In this document: in pieces, positions 9,541-17,650 of the stretch
Numbering within the stretch: position 1 is the first letter of the stretch
How the letters are laid out: each line of letters opens with the position of its first letter
DNA from: EW11 sp035765635
GTDB taxonomy: Bacteria > Verrucomicrobiota > Verrucomicrobiia > Opitutales > Opitutaceae
Assembly: GCA_035765635.1 (NCBI GenBank)
Contig: DASTWZ010000047.1
Coordinates: 94,210-158,209 of the forward strand
DNA: 64,000 nucleotides
Direction: 5' to 3'
Made by a program: the position numbers and the translations under genes
The notes under the pieces: generated by a model
What the model was told of the DNA's origin: nothing
Database searches by the model: none
Seen by the model: only the letters and a program-made list of their open reading frames with translations

Positions 9541-11568
9541 GTGAAATTTCCAGTCCTTACCCGCACCATTGGCCAGAAGATCATCTCTGGCTTCGCCCTC
9601 GTCATCCTCCTTTTTGTGATCGTGGCCGCGATCGCGTTTTTCGCGTTCCGCTCCGCGGGCAAGGGTTTGACGCAGTACTCCGCCAGCACGGCTGAGACAA
9701 ATGTCGCCAGCAATCTCGAGAGCTCGATGTTGCTGCTCCGCATGAGCGCGAACGAGTTTCTCGCCACCAACAGCGACGACAGCGCAGCCCGCTTCAGTCA
9801 GAACGTGAAGAGCGTCGATGCCGCCATGGCCAAAGCGCTTGCGATCACGACCGATCCGGTTCGCGCGAAGGATCTCGCCGACGCCAAGAAGCTGCTCGCC
9901 GAATACCAAGCCGCTTTTCAAAAGACGGTCGATTCTCTCCATCAGCGCCAGCAGGACATCTCGTCCACGCTGCAGCCGCGCGAAAAAGCGATCAGCGCTG
10001 CTTTGAAAGGCATGCTCGTGGCAGCCCGCCAAAGCGGCGATCAAGCCGCCTCTTTCAAGACCTCGAGCGCTCTCCAGGGTTTCTTCGAAGGGCTCGCCGC
10101 AGTTAACAGTTATCTTCTGACCGGCGAGGACGACTACGGCGCCAAGGTCCGCGAATCTTTTGCCGCTGTGCAGAAGCAGGTCGCCTCCATCGAAAAGGAT
10201 CTCAAGGAAGCTGAAGCGCTCGACGCCAGCCTCGCCGATCCGGCCAAGGCCAAGCTGCTCAAGGAAATTCGCGACAACGCCAACGCGTATCTCGAGTGCT
10301 TCGAAAAAGTCTACGCCGTTTCCGAAGCCCGCGACGCCATCGTCAAAAATGACCTCGAGCGTATCGCTCCTCTTTTCACCCAGAAAATTTCCAATGTCCG
10401 CAGCAAGCTCCGCGACCTGCAGGATGAGATCGACAACGGCGCCGTCGCGACCCGCAAACTCAGCGAGCGTCTGGTGCAGGCTTCCTCCATCGGTGGCATC
10501 CTCATCGGCATCGTGTTTGCCTGGATCATCGTCCGCAGCGTGACGCGTCCGATCAATGCGCTGACGAAGCGCCTGATCGGTGGCGCTGAACACACCTCTG
10601 CGGCCGCAGCTCAAGTCACGTCCGCCAGCCAGACCATGGCCGATGGTTCTTCCCGCCAGGCCGCGTCGCTCGAAGAGAGCTCCGCTTCCCTCGAGGAAAT
10701 GGCCGGCATGACCCGCAAGAACGCGGAGAACGCCCAGTCTGCCAAAGCCCTCGCCAATCAAACTCGCGCTGCGGCCGATGCCGGCGCCGAGGACATGAAA
10801 GAGATGAAGGCCGCGATGAGCGCCATCCAGGCTTCCAGCTCCGAAATTTCCAAGATCATCAAGACGATCGACGAGATCGCGTTCCAAACCAATTTGCTCG
10901 CGCTCAACGCCGCGGTCGAAGCCGCTCGCGCCGGTGAAGCCGGTCTCGGTTTCGCGGTCGTCGCCGACGAAGTCCGCTCTCTCGCCCAACGCTCCGTGCA
11001 AGCCGCTCGTGAAACCGCGCAGAAGATTTCCGACGCGACCGCCAAGAGCGAACAGGGTGGCAAGATTTCCGAAAAGGTGGCCAAGAGCCTCGACGAAATC
11101 ACCGCGAAAGCCCGCCAGGTCGATGAACTGATCGCCGAGATCGCCGTCGCCTCGCAGGAGCAGAGCCAGGGCATCGATCAAGTCACTCGCGCCGTCTCCG
11201 ATATGGACAGCGTCACTCAGGCGAACGCCGCCACCGCTCAACAGACGAGCGCCGCGGCGACCGAACTGAGCAACCAAGCTGTCCAGCTCAAGGGCGTGAT
11301 CGACGAACTCACCGCGATGGTTCACGGCACGAACGGCAAAAAAGAAGCCGCCGCCGACGAAGCCGAAGCGGAAAATGAAAAGCCGGCTGCTCAAGTTCCC
11401 GAGCGCCGTGCCGAAAAACCAGCTCGTCAGATCGTTCGCAAACACGCGACTCCGGCCGCCAACGGCAACAATGGCCGCCACGTCGCGAAGAGCGAATCGA
11501 ACGCGATTCCGAATCGCAACGGCCATGCCGTGACGTCCGCTGACGACAAATTCTTCAAGGATGTCTAA
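9541..11568 (+). CDS. Methyl-accepting chemotaxis protein
   Basis: 675 residues from a GTG start. TM1 lies at about 14-36 (FALVILLFVIVAAIAFFAF) and a largely helical periplasmic sensor runs from 37 to about 315. TM2 is at about 316-338 (SIGGILIGIVFAWIIV), followed by only a short VTRPINAL segment rather than an obvious full HAMP domain. The cytoplasmic signalling helix hairpin tip is unmistakable near residues 444-470 (DEIAFQTNLLALNAAVEAAR). The tail from about 600 is rich in Ala, Glu and Lys and is disordered; it has no NWETF-like CheR tether. The protein relays a ligand signal to CheA/CheW. No other che genes are in the window. An intrinsic terminator follows. Confidence 0.95.
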   Translation: MKFPVLTRTIGQKIISGFALVILLFVIVAAIAFFAFRSAGKGLTQYSASTAETNVASNLESSMLLLRMSANEFLATNSDDSAARFSQNVKSVDAAMAKALAITTDPVRAKDLADAKKLLAEYQAAFQKTVDSLHQRQQDISSTLQPREKAISAALKGMLVAARQSGDQAASFKTSSALQGFFEGLAAVNSYLLTGEDDYGAKVRESFAAVQKQVASIEKDLKEAEALDASLADPAKAKLLKEIRDNANAYLECFEKVYAVSEARDAIVKNDLERIAPLFTQKISNVRSKLRDLQDEIDNGAVATRKLSERLVQASSIGGILIGIVFAWIIVRSVTRPINALTKRLIGGAEHTSAAAAQVTSASQTMADGSSRQAASLEESSASLEEMAGMTRKNAENAQSAKALANQTRAAADAGAEDMKEMKAAMSAIQASSSEISKIIKTIDEIAFQTNLLALNAAVEAARAGEAGLGFAVVADEVRSLAQRSVQAARETAQKISDATAKSEQGGKISEKVAKSLDEITAKARQVDELIAEIAVASQEQSQGIDQVTRAVSDMDSVTQANAATAQQTSAAATELSNQAVQLKGVIDELTAMVHGTNGKKEAAADEAEAENEKPAAQVPERRAEKPARQIVRKHATPAANGNNGRHVAKSESNAIPNRNGHAVTSADDKFFKDV

Positions 11569-11599
11569 CCAACATTCAGGTCCAACTCAGGGTTGAGAT

Positions 11600-11636
11600 A
11601 ACCGGCCGAGACGAAAGTTTCGGCCGGTTTCTTTTT
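11600..11636 (+). terminator. Rho-independent terminator after chemoreceptor
   Basis: The stem is AACCGGCCGA pairing with TTCGGCCGGTT around a short loop (11600-11629), followed by TTTCTTTTT. It lies 31 bases after the chemoreceptor stop codon. Confidence 0.88.
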
Positions 11637-11658
11637 GGGGGTTGCGGAAAGGTTTTTT

Positions 11659-11810
11659 CCCACGAATCACACGAAAGGCACGAAACCGAACCGCTGAACT
11701 TTTCCCACGGAAGGCACGGAAAGCACGGAAACACGAACAACAATCCATCGGGAAAAACATGGTTCGGCTCTTCTGATTTTTCCGTGATTTCCGTGTTTTC
11801 CGTGGGAAAA
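11659..11810. repeat. Nested palindromic repeat, family A copy 2 (one outer arm lost)
   Basis: The left outer arm (CCCACGAATCACACGAAAGG) and both inner arms (CCCACGGAAGGCACGGAAAG and its complement ending CCGTGGGAAAA) are present. The right outer arm is degraded; at about 11860 only a loosely similar GGTTTCGTGCGATGCGTC remains. It lies between the chemoreceptor terminator and the nucleotidyltransferase gene. Confidence 0.8.
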
Positions 11811-11887
11811 TTGCTCGGCCGGCATTGTGTGATGCGCTGGAAAAAGATTTGGTTTTTTCGCGGGTTTCGTGCGATGCGTCAGCGCCA

Positions 11888-12778
11888 ATGACTCCGCTCG
11901 CATTGGTCGTTCTCGCAGCAGGCATGGGTTCCCGTTACGGCGGGTTGAAACAGCTCGATCCGGTGGGACCCAGCGGAGAGACGATGCTGGATTACTCGGT
12001 TTACGACGCGCTGCGCGCCGGGTTTTCCAAGGTGGTTTTCGTGATTCGCCGCGATTTCGAAAAAGCCTTTCGGGAAACCATCGCCGCGAAATACACGGGC
12101 AGAGTCGCGGTCGATTACGTTTTCCAATCGTTGGGCGAGCTGCCCGCCTCATTCGCAGTCCCGGCCGGCCGCGAGAAACCGTGGGGCACCGGCCATGCGA
12201 CGTGGTGTGCGCGCGCTGCGGTGAAAGAGCCGTTCGCCGTGATCAACGCGGACGATTTTTACGGCGCCGAATCCTACCGCGCCCTTGCCAGGTTTCTCGA
12301 GCGCGCCGCGCCGAACGAGGCGGCGATGGTCGGTTTCCGGCTGAAGAACACGCTGTCCGAATCCGGCGCCGTTTCGCGTGGTATTTGTCAGACAGATACG
12401 GCGGGAAAATTGCTTAGCGTGACGGAGCGCACGGGCATTTTGCCGGAGCAGGTGGGCGAGGGCCGGGAATTCAGTCCGGACACGCTCGTCTCGATGAATT
12501 GCTGGGGATTCACCCCGGCGCTGTTTCGAGCGCTGGAGGAGGAATTCGCCGGATTTCTAACGCGTGAGCTGAGTCAGCCGGCGACCGCAGCCAAAGCCGA
12601 GTTTTATTTGCCGGCCGCCATTTCCAATTTGATCGTCCGCGGCCGTCTCGTCGCGGATGTTCTCCCGAGCGAAAGCTCGTGGTTTGGCGTGACCTACAAG
12701 GACGACAAACCGCGCGTCGTCGCATCGATCAGGACGCTGATTTCGGCCGGCCTTTATCCGGAGAATCTTTGGGCCTGA
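11888..12778 (+). CDS. Nucleotidyltransferase (NDP-sugar pyrophosphorylase type)
   Basis: 296 residues. The N-terminal signature LAAGMGSRYGGLKQLDPVGP (about residues 8-27) is the nucleotide-binding loop of the NTP_transferase family. VINADDFYG near residue 120 carries the metal-binding Asp. PWGTGHATWCA fits the sugar-nucleotide region. These enzymes join an NTP with a phosphorylated sugar or similar compound, but the substrate is not readable from the sequence. Start: ATG 11888, immediately before the LALVVLAAG strand. An in-frame ATG at 11825 would add 21 residues from decayed repeat DNA and is unlikely. Confidence 0.85.
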   Translation: MTPLALVVLAAGMGSRYGGLKQLDPVGPSGETMLDYSVYDALRAGFSKVVFVIRRDFEKAFRETIAAKYTGRVAVDYVFQSLGELPASFAVPAGREKPWGTGHATWCARAAVKEPFAVINADDFYGAESYRALARFLERAAPNEAAMVGFRLKNTLSESGAVSRGICQTDTAGKLLSVTERTGILPEQVGEGREFSPDTLVSMNCWGFTPALFRALEEEFAGFLTRELSQPATAAKAEFYLPAAISNLIVRGRLVADVLPSESSWFGVTYKDDKPRVVASIRTLISAGLYPENLWA

Positions 12779-12893
12779 GGCCAAGTTTCGATATTATCGT
12801 TTGCCCCAGAGCGTCGGTTGCCTGCATCTCCGTCGTTTTCTGCGGACTATGTCCGCCGTTGAAACCTGGCTTTCCGAGGGCATACCGATTCTC

Positions 12894-13859
12894 ATGCGTT
12901 TCATTTCACGGTTTCTAACGTCCGCGTTGAGTCTTGGAATTCTGGGCAGCGCAGCGGCGGCGCCGGCGACCGCCCCGAAGCCGTTCACCATCGACAGCGT
13001 GATGCAGAGTTTGAAGAAAACGTATCCGCACGCGACGCGGGTGGCCGACACGCTGCCTGCCGGGGTGGCGGCGAAGGAAAACGTGACGTTTGCCGAGCGC
13101 ACGACCGGCGCGCTGCAGCTCGATCTGTATCGCCCAACCGGATACAAGTCGTTTCCCGCGGTGTTGATCGTGCACGGCGGGGGCTGGATCGCAGGGGATC
13201 GAACCATGGAGCGGCCGTTCGCCAAGCAACTCGCGGCGCTCGGGTAGGTTGCGGTCCCCGTTTCGTATCGTTTGGGAGAACCGGGCCGGTTTCCCGCGCC
13301 GATTTATGATTTGAAAGAGGCGGTGCGCTGGTTGCGCGCCCACGCCGACGAATACCATGTCGACGCGAAGCGTGTCGGAATTATTGGCGGCTCGGCCGGG
13401 GGCACGCTGGCGACATTTGTCGGCGTGACCAATGGCATGGCGGAATTCGAGGGTCCAGGCGGCGGGCTCGGTCAATCAAGCGAGGTGCAGGTCGTGGTGG
13501 ATATCGATGGTTCGGTCAATTTCATGGACAACCGCTTGATCGAATCATCCGAAACCAAGCCGAGTCCGTATTGGGAGTACGTTCACGGAATCTATAGCCA
13601 GAATCGGGCGACCTGGCTGGCGGCGTCGCCGTTGTATTATGTTTCAAAGGGCAGCGCGCCGACGCTCTTCATCAAGAGCACGGCGAAACAACCCATTCTG
13701 GCGGGCAGAGAAGACATGCAGAAGCGCCTCGAGATTCTCGGCATCGATACCGGCATGGTCCAGATTCCGAACACGCCACACCCGTTTTGGCTGGTGCATC
13801 CCTGGTTCGAAAAAGTCCTCGCCGACACGGATGAATTTCTGGCGAAACATTTGAAGTAG
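12894..13859 (+). pseudogene. Secreted alpha/beta-hydrolase (esterase) interrupted by an amber codon
   Basis: One continuous frame encodes a signal peptide (LTSALSLGILGSAAAAPA), the oxyanion motif HGGGW, then LAALG-stop-VAVPVSYRLGEPG, the nucleophile elbow GGSAGG and a catalytic-His region (NTPHPFW). Protein similarity to BD-FAE/acetyl-esterase hydrolases continues directly across the TAG at 13245-13247 with no frame change. Family members usually have Gly-Tyr or Gly-Phe at this spot, so the TAG probably replaces TAC or TAT. The second part has no good start codon of its own. This is either a recent nonsense mutation, a sequence error or a read-through codon. The ATG at 12894 is chosen because it begins the signal peptide. 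Confidence 0.85.
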
Positions 13860-13983
13860 AGCCGTAAAGTACTGGGCGGATGTCCGATGATGGCGTCGTG
13901 AGATTCTGAATACCTTTTGGGCCGCAAAGAGGCATAGCGCGGCGAAGCCGCAACCAAAGGCGCAGGGTTTTGCCACGGTGAGT

Positions 13984-14198
13984 TTTTTAGCCGCAAAAAG
14001 GCTCAAGATACGCAAAGAGGATTTTTGTTAGGCCGACGCGGCTCAGACATTTGCCGCTCGGAAGCGGTCTGGTATTTTGGTTGGGAGTTACAAACCAATA
14101 CCCCGACCCCACGGAGCGCCGGCCTCCCGGCCGGCAACTTAACGGATCGCCGACTCAGAATCCTCTTTGCGTTTTTTTGCGCCTCCTTGCGGCTAAAT
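13984..14198. repeat. Nested palindromic repeat, family B copy 1
   Basis: This fills most of the 424-base gap before the sigma factor gene. The outer arms are TTTAGCCGCAAAAAGGCTC...CGCAAAGAGGATT and its complement ending TGCGGCTAAA. A second pair contains GCCGACGCGGCTCAGA and CGCCGACTCAGA. The core at 14082-14113 is GGTATTTTGGTTGG and CAAACCAATACC. A GGAGCGCCGGCCTCCCGGCC hairpin is inserted near 14115-14142. A degenerate AGCCGCAAAGAGGC fragment also lies at 13920. Apart from these repeats, nothing gene-like was seen in 13860-14283. Confidence 0.85.
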
Positions 14199-14283
14199 CC
14201 GAACGTTCCGCCGAACGTCTTTACAGGCGGCGGGGTTCTTTACAGAAACCTGCAACTCTTCGGAGGCCGGGCGTGTTCTGCGC

Positions 14284-14880
14284 ATGAACGATGTTTCCCC
14301 AGTGCAAACCCAACCCGCCGGGCTGATGACCCCGGTCGATTTCACGACGTTTATGCGCAACTATCAGGACATGGTCTACACCACGGCCGTGCGACTCCTG
14401 GGAAACGGGTCGCAGGCGGAAGATATTTCGCAAGAGGTTTTCCTCAAAGCGTATGAGCGTTTCGACATGCTGCACTCGAACCCCTCAGCGGGCGGCTGGC
14501 TGAAGACCGTCGCGACCAACCTGTCGCTCAACCACTTGCAACGTTACCGCAAGCGCTGGAGTTTTTTTTCCGAGCTGGTCCGTTCATCGACCGACGATCC
14601 CGACCCTGAACCGGTGGAGTTTTCCGCGCCCGAGACGTTGCTGGCCGGCATCGACTCGCACGAGCGCCGCGCTTGGGTGGAGGAAGCCTTGGCCAAGCTC
14701 CCGGACCATCAACGCGTTCCTTTGATTCTCTACCATTTTGAAGACCTGCCCTACGACGAGATCGCGAAACGCCTCGGCATCTCGTTGGCCAAGGTAAAAA
14801 CCGACATCCTGCGCGCCCGCGCCGCCCTCGCTCAAATCCTGGCGCGCAGCGGCACGTCCCACGAAAAATTTTCCGCTTAA
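14284..14880 (+). CDS. ECF-type RNA polymerase sigma factor
   Basis: 198 residues. Region 2 spans about 23-90 (MVYTTAVRLLGNGSQAEDIS, QEVFLKAYERF, WLKTVATNLSLNHLQRYRKR), a variable acidic linker follows, and region 4 is at about 140-190 (LPDHQRVPLILYHFEDLPYD, EIAKRLGISLAKVKTDILRA). There is no region 1.1 or 3, as expected for an ECF factor. The next gene starts 3 bases after the stop and encodes a membrane protein of the size and layout of an anti-sigma factor. Transcription from its own promoter is likely, but no promoter was identified in the repeat-filled upstream region. Confidence 0.93.
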   Translation: MNDVSPVQTQPAGLMTPVDFTTFMRNYQDMVYTTAVRLLGNGSQAEDISQEVFLKAYERFDMLHSNPSAGGWLKTVATNLSLNHLQRYRKRWSFFSELVRSSTDDPDPEPVEFSAPETLLAGIDSHERRAWVEEALAKLPDHQRVPLILYHFEDLPYDEIAKRLGISLAKVKTDILRARAALAQILARSGTSHEKFSA

Positions 14881-14883
14881 GCC

Positions 14884-15339
14884 ATGCAACCCGATCCCCT
14901 CGAAAAACTCATCCACCAAACCCTGCGCTCCCTGCCAGATCAGAAGGCGCCGAGTTCGCTGGAAGCGCGCGTGCTCGCCGAGATCGCGCGCCGTCAGGGG
15001 CGGAGCGCGCGGGTGCGTTCGTGGTCGACCTGGCCCGTGCCGCTGCGGCTGGCGTTCCTGCTGCTCTCCGCGGGCGCTGGGGGTCTGTTGATCACCGCCT
15101 GCGTGCTTCTTTTCAAAGGCGGTCCGCAAGCGGTCTTCGCCATCCTCGGCGCGAATCCGCTGCAGGGGATCATGAACTTCGGCGTCACCGCCCGTGCAAC
15201 CGTGCAGGCCTGCGGAGACCTGGTGCATCTCATCCCGCCGCTGTGGTTGTACGTCGGGCTCGCGGCTTTCGTCTCCGTTTACGGCGCGCTCTTCGGCATC
15301 GGAGCCACGGCTTATCGAACCCTTTGGAAAACGCGCTAG
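14884..15339 (+). CDS. Membrane protein, probable anti-sigma factor
   Basis: 151 residues. A cytoplasmic N-terminal part of about 50 residues (LEKLIHQTLRSLPDQKAPSS, EARVLAEIARRQ) precedes two transmembrane helices, at about 56-80 (RLAFLLLSAGAGGLLITACVL) and 118-145 (WLYVGLAAFVSVYGALFGIG). No zinc-binding HxxxCxxC anti-sigma motif is visible. The role is inferred from the 3-base spacing after the ECF sigma gene and from the helical cytoplasmic segment. It is 19 bases before the next gene, so all three probably form one operon. Confidence 0.7.
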   Translation: MQPDPLEKLIHQTLRSLPDQKAPSSLEARVLAEIARRQGRSARVRSWSTWPVPLRLAFLLLSAGAGGLLITACVLLFKGGPQAVFAILGANPLQGIMNFGVTARATVQACGDLVHLIPPLWLYVGLAAFVSVYGALFGIGATAYRTLWKTR

Positions 15340-15358
15340 TTCGGCCCGCCTCAACTTT

Positions 15359-17380
15359 ATGAAAATGTTTCGTTCCATCCTCTTCAACCTGCTCGTCCTC
15401 GCCTGGTGTGTCGGACCGGGCGCCAGCCCGTCGCTCATCGCCGACGAAAGCAGCCCTGCTGCCAGCCAGCGCGATGAACCGGCAAGTTCCGAAGAAGCTT
15501 CGTCCGCGCCGGCAACGGAACCCACGCCAGCAACCGAACCTGCGCCATCAACCGAAGCCTCGCCGACGGCGCCGACCCCGATCCCTGCGCCTCCGCCGAT
15601 GCGCGTGCACGACGTTTCAGCGCCGCACGTTTCCGTTTTCGGAAATTCTCGCTCCGATCCAGGCGAAACAACCGAGGCGGTCGTGACCGTCTTTGGAAAC
15701 TCAGAAGCCGAAGGGCCGGTCGAAGGTTCGGTCGTATCGGTCTTCGGCAACAGTCGTGCCCACGAAAACGTGGCCGAGGCGGTCGTTGCGGTTTTCGGCA
15801 ACTCGACGGCCGAAAAAGACGTGGGTGAAAACGTCGTCGCTGTCTTCGGCAACACGCGAGTCGACGGCCACGTCGGCGGAAAAGTGGTTTCCATTTTTGG
15901 CACGGTCGAACTCGGGCCCAAGGCGGTCGTCGAGGAAGAGGTCGTTTGCATGTTCGGGTCCGTTGAGCGCGACGCCGGCGCGGTGGTGCACGGGCGCGTG
16001 AACTCGGTGCACAGCTTCGGTGCGCGCCGCATGCATGGAGCGACGCACTTTCTTCAGGACACGATTTTCCGCGGACGCCTGCTTTATTTCTCGCCGCACG
16101 CCATTCTCCCGTGGGCCATCGCGATTGGATTCCTGGCGTTCTACGTGTTGCTCGCGCTCGCGTTCAGCAACGGCGTGACGCGCTGCGCCGAGACGCTCGA
16201 GCAGCGACCGGGCCGGACGATTCTCGCGGCGTTGCTGGCGCTGCTGCTGACGCCGGTGCTGATGATCTTGTTTGTAGTCCTGCTGCTCACTGTCGTTGGG
16301 CCATTTGTCTTGGCACTGGCGCTGGTGATCGGACACCTGTTCGGCAAGGCCGCGGTGATGGCGTTCATCGGCCGGCGCTTTGTGAAACGTCCTGGCCCTC
16401 TCGGGGCGGCGCTCGCCGTTTTCCTCGGCGGGCTCGTCGTGATGGCGATCTACACGATTCCATTCATCGGCGTGCTCTTCTGGAAAATCAGCTCCGTCCT
16501 CGGCTTCGGCATGGTGCTGTACACGATGATTCTGACGAACCGCCGCAACCGCGAGCAGCTCGGCGGAAGTCCGGTGACTGCCGGCGTGGGTTTGCCCGCG
16601 AATGGCGCTGGGCCAGCCGCAGGTGCAATGGGCGCGACAGCGATGGGCGGAGCCGCGATGGCTGCCGCAGCGATGCCCGCCCGCGCTTCCGTGCCGCCGA
16701 CCACCTCTAACGTGTCGAATGAGTCACCGAATTTTCCCGCGTCCGCCGCAAGCACATCGGGTTCGGGCGCGGCGACGGCTTCGCCAGATCCGCTGATACC
16801 GCCGGTTCCTCCGCCGCCGTCAATTCCCTCCGCACCGCCCGCGACGCCGCTCGCCTCTTCAATGGCGTCGTCATCGGGCGCGGTTCCACCGCCGCCGCCG
16901 CCACCACCTATTCCGCCGGTGTCGCCACCGCCGATCCCACCCGTTCCGCCCACGCCGCCGCTTCCGCGGCATGGGCTAGGTTTCTCACCGGATTTCGATT
17001 TCCGCGCGATGCAGCGGGCCGGCTTCTGGCTGCGCGTGGCGGCCGCGGGGCTCGATATCGTCTTGGTCGCCGTGATCTGTGTGATGCTTCATCTCGGTGA
17101 ATTTTTCCTCCCGGTGTACGCGGCTTATTGTCTCGTGATGTGGGCGCTGAAGAGCACGACGATCGGAGGCATTGTCTGCGGGCTGCGCCTCGTGCGCCTC
17201 GACGGCCGCAAGATCGATTGGACAATCGCGCTGGTGCGCGTGCTCGGAGCGTTCCTCTCCGCCGCTGTCGTGTTTCTTGGCTTCATCTGGGTCTCTTTCG
17301 ACGAAGACGCCCAGTCCTGGCACGATCGCATCGCCGGCACCACAATCGTCCGCGTGCCCAAGGGCATCTCGTTGGTGTGA
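15359..17380 (+). CDS. Membrane protein: VFGNS beta-repeats, transmembrane core, Pro-rich linker, RDD domain
   Basis: 673 residues. The signal peptide ends near residue 27. An Ala/Pro/Thr-rich stretch reaches residue 85. Six to eight repeats of about 21 residues each then carry VVxVFGNS or a variant (VSVFGNSR, VTVFGNSE, VAVFGNST, VSIFGTVE, VCMFGSVE), as expected for a beta-solenoid like bactofilin or polymer-forming domains. Several TM helices follow (about 243-400). A long disordered Ala/Ser/Pro linker with GAVPPPPPPPPIPP leads to a C-terminal RDD-family domain (about 555-665, FWLRVAAAGLDIVLV, GLRLVRLDGR, DEDAQSWHDRIAGT). It is third in the sigma/anti-sigma operon, suggesting an envelope-related role. 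The start at 15359 puts the signal peptide first; an earlier in-frame ATG at 15194 lies within the preceding gene. Confidence 0.85.
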   Translation: MKMFRSILFNLLVLAWCVGPGASPSLIADESSPAASQRDEPASSEEASSAPATEPTPATEPAPSTEASPTAPTPIPAPPPMRVHDVSAPHVSVFGNSRSDPGETTEAVVTVFGNSEAEGPVEGSVVSVFGNSRAHENVAEAVVAVFGNSTAEKDVGENVVAVFGNTRVDGHVGGKVVSIFGTVELGPKAVVEEEVVCMFGSVERDAGAVVHGRVNSVHSFGARRMHGATHFLQDTIFRGRLLYFSPHAILPWAIAIGFLAFYVLLALAFSNGVTRCAETLEQRPGRTILAALLALLLTPVLMILFVVLLLTVVGPFVLALALVIGHLFGKAAVMAFIGRRFVKRPGPLGAALAVFLGGLVVMAIYTIPFIGVLFWKISSVLGFGMVLYTMILTNRRNREQLGGSPVTAGVGLPANGAGPAAGAMGATAMGGAAMAAAAMPARASVPPTTSNVSNESPNFPASAASTSGSGAATASPDPLIPPVPPPPSIPSAPPATPLASSMASSSGAVPPPPPPPPIPPVSPPPIPPVPPTPPLPRHGLGFSPDFDFRAMQRAGFWLRVAAAGLDIVLVAVICVMLHLGEFFLPVYAAYCLVMWALKSTTIGGIVCGLRLVRLDGRKIDWTIALVRVLGAFLSAAVVFLGFIWVSFDEDAQSWHDRIAGTTIVRVPKGISLV

Positions 17381-17392
17381 TCGTGGATTTTC

Positions 17393-17421
17393 CCCACGAA
17401 TCACACGAAGAACACGAAATC
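17393..17421. repeat. Family A half-element
   Basis: Only the left outer arm is present (CCCACGAATCACACGAAGAA...), 12 bases after the RDD gene stop, and it is followed directly by a family B element. The rest of the family A palindrome is missing, consistent with replacement or recombination. Confidence 0.75.
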
Positions 17422-17440
17422 AGAAAACGATCAGATCAGA

Positions 17441-17650
17441 TTAGCCGCGAAGAGGCTCAAGAAGGACGCAAAGAGGATTCGGAGTCGGCGACGTCGCTAG
17501 CAACTACTGCTCGAGGACGCGGTTGGGGTATTGGTTTGTAATTCCAAACCACAATGCCCGACCGCGGCCGAGAGACGAATATCTGAGCCGCGTCGGCTTA
17601 AGAAAAATCCTCTTTGCGTTTTTCTTGAGCCTCTTCGCGGCTAAAAAAAA
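17441..17650. repeat. Nested palindromic repeat, family B copy 2
   Basis: The outer arms TTAGCCGCGAAGAGGCTCAA and its complement flank a second pair (GAGTCGGCGACG, GAGCCGCGTCGGC) and a core (GGTATTGGTTTG / CAAACCACAATGCC). Relative to copy 1 the middle section is in the opposite orientation. It ends against the putA stop codon; the hairpin followed by A or T runs may also act as a bidirectional terminator between the convergent RDD and putA genes. Confidence 0.85.

Noticed and set aside
9535..11526. 663-residue frame antisense to the chemoreceptor
   Set aside because: It mirrors the whole chemoreceptor gene, which has unmistakable family motifs. The antisense product is Gly/Ala/Arg-rich with no domain, as expected from high GC content.
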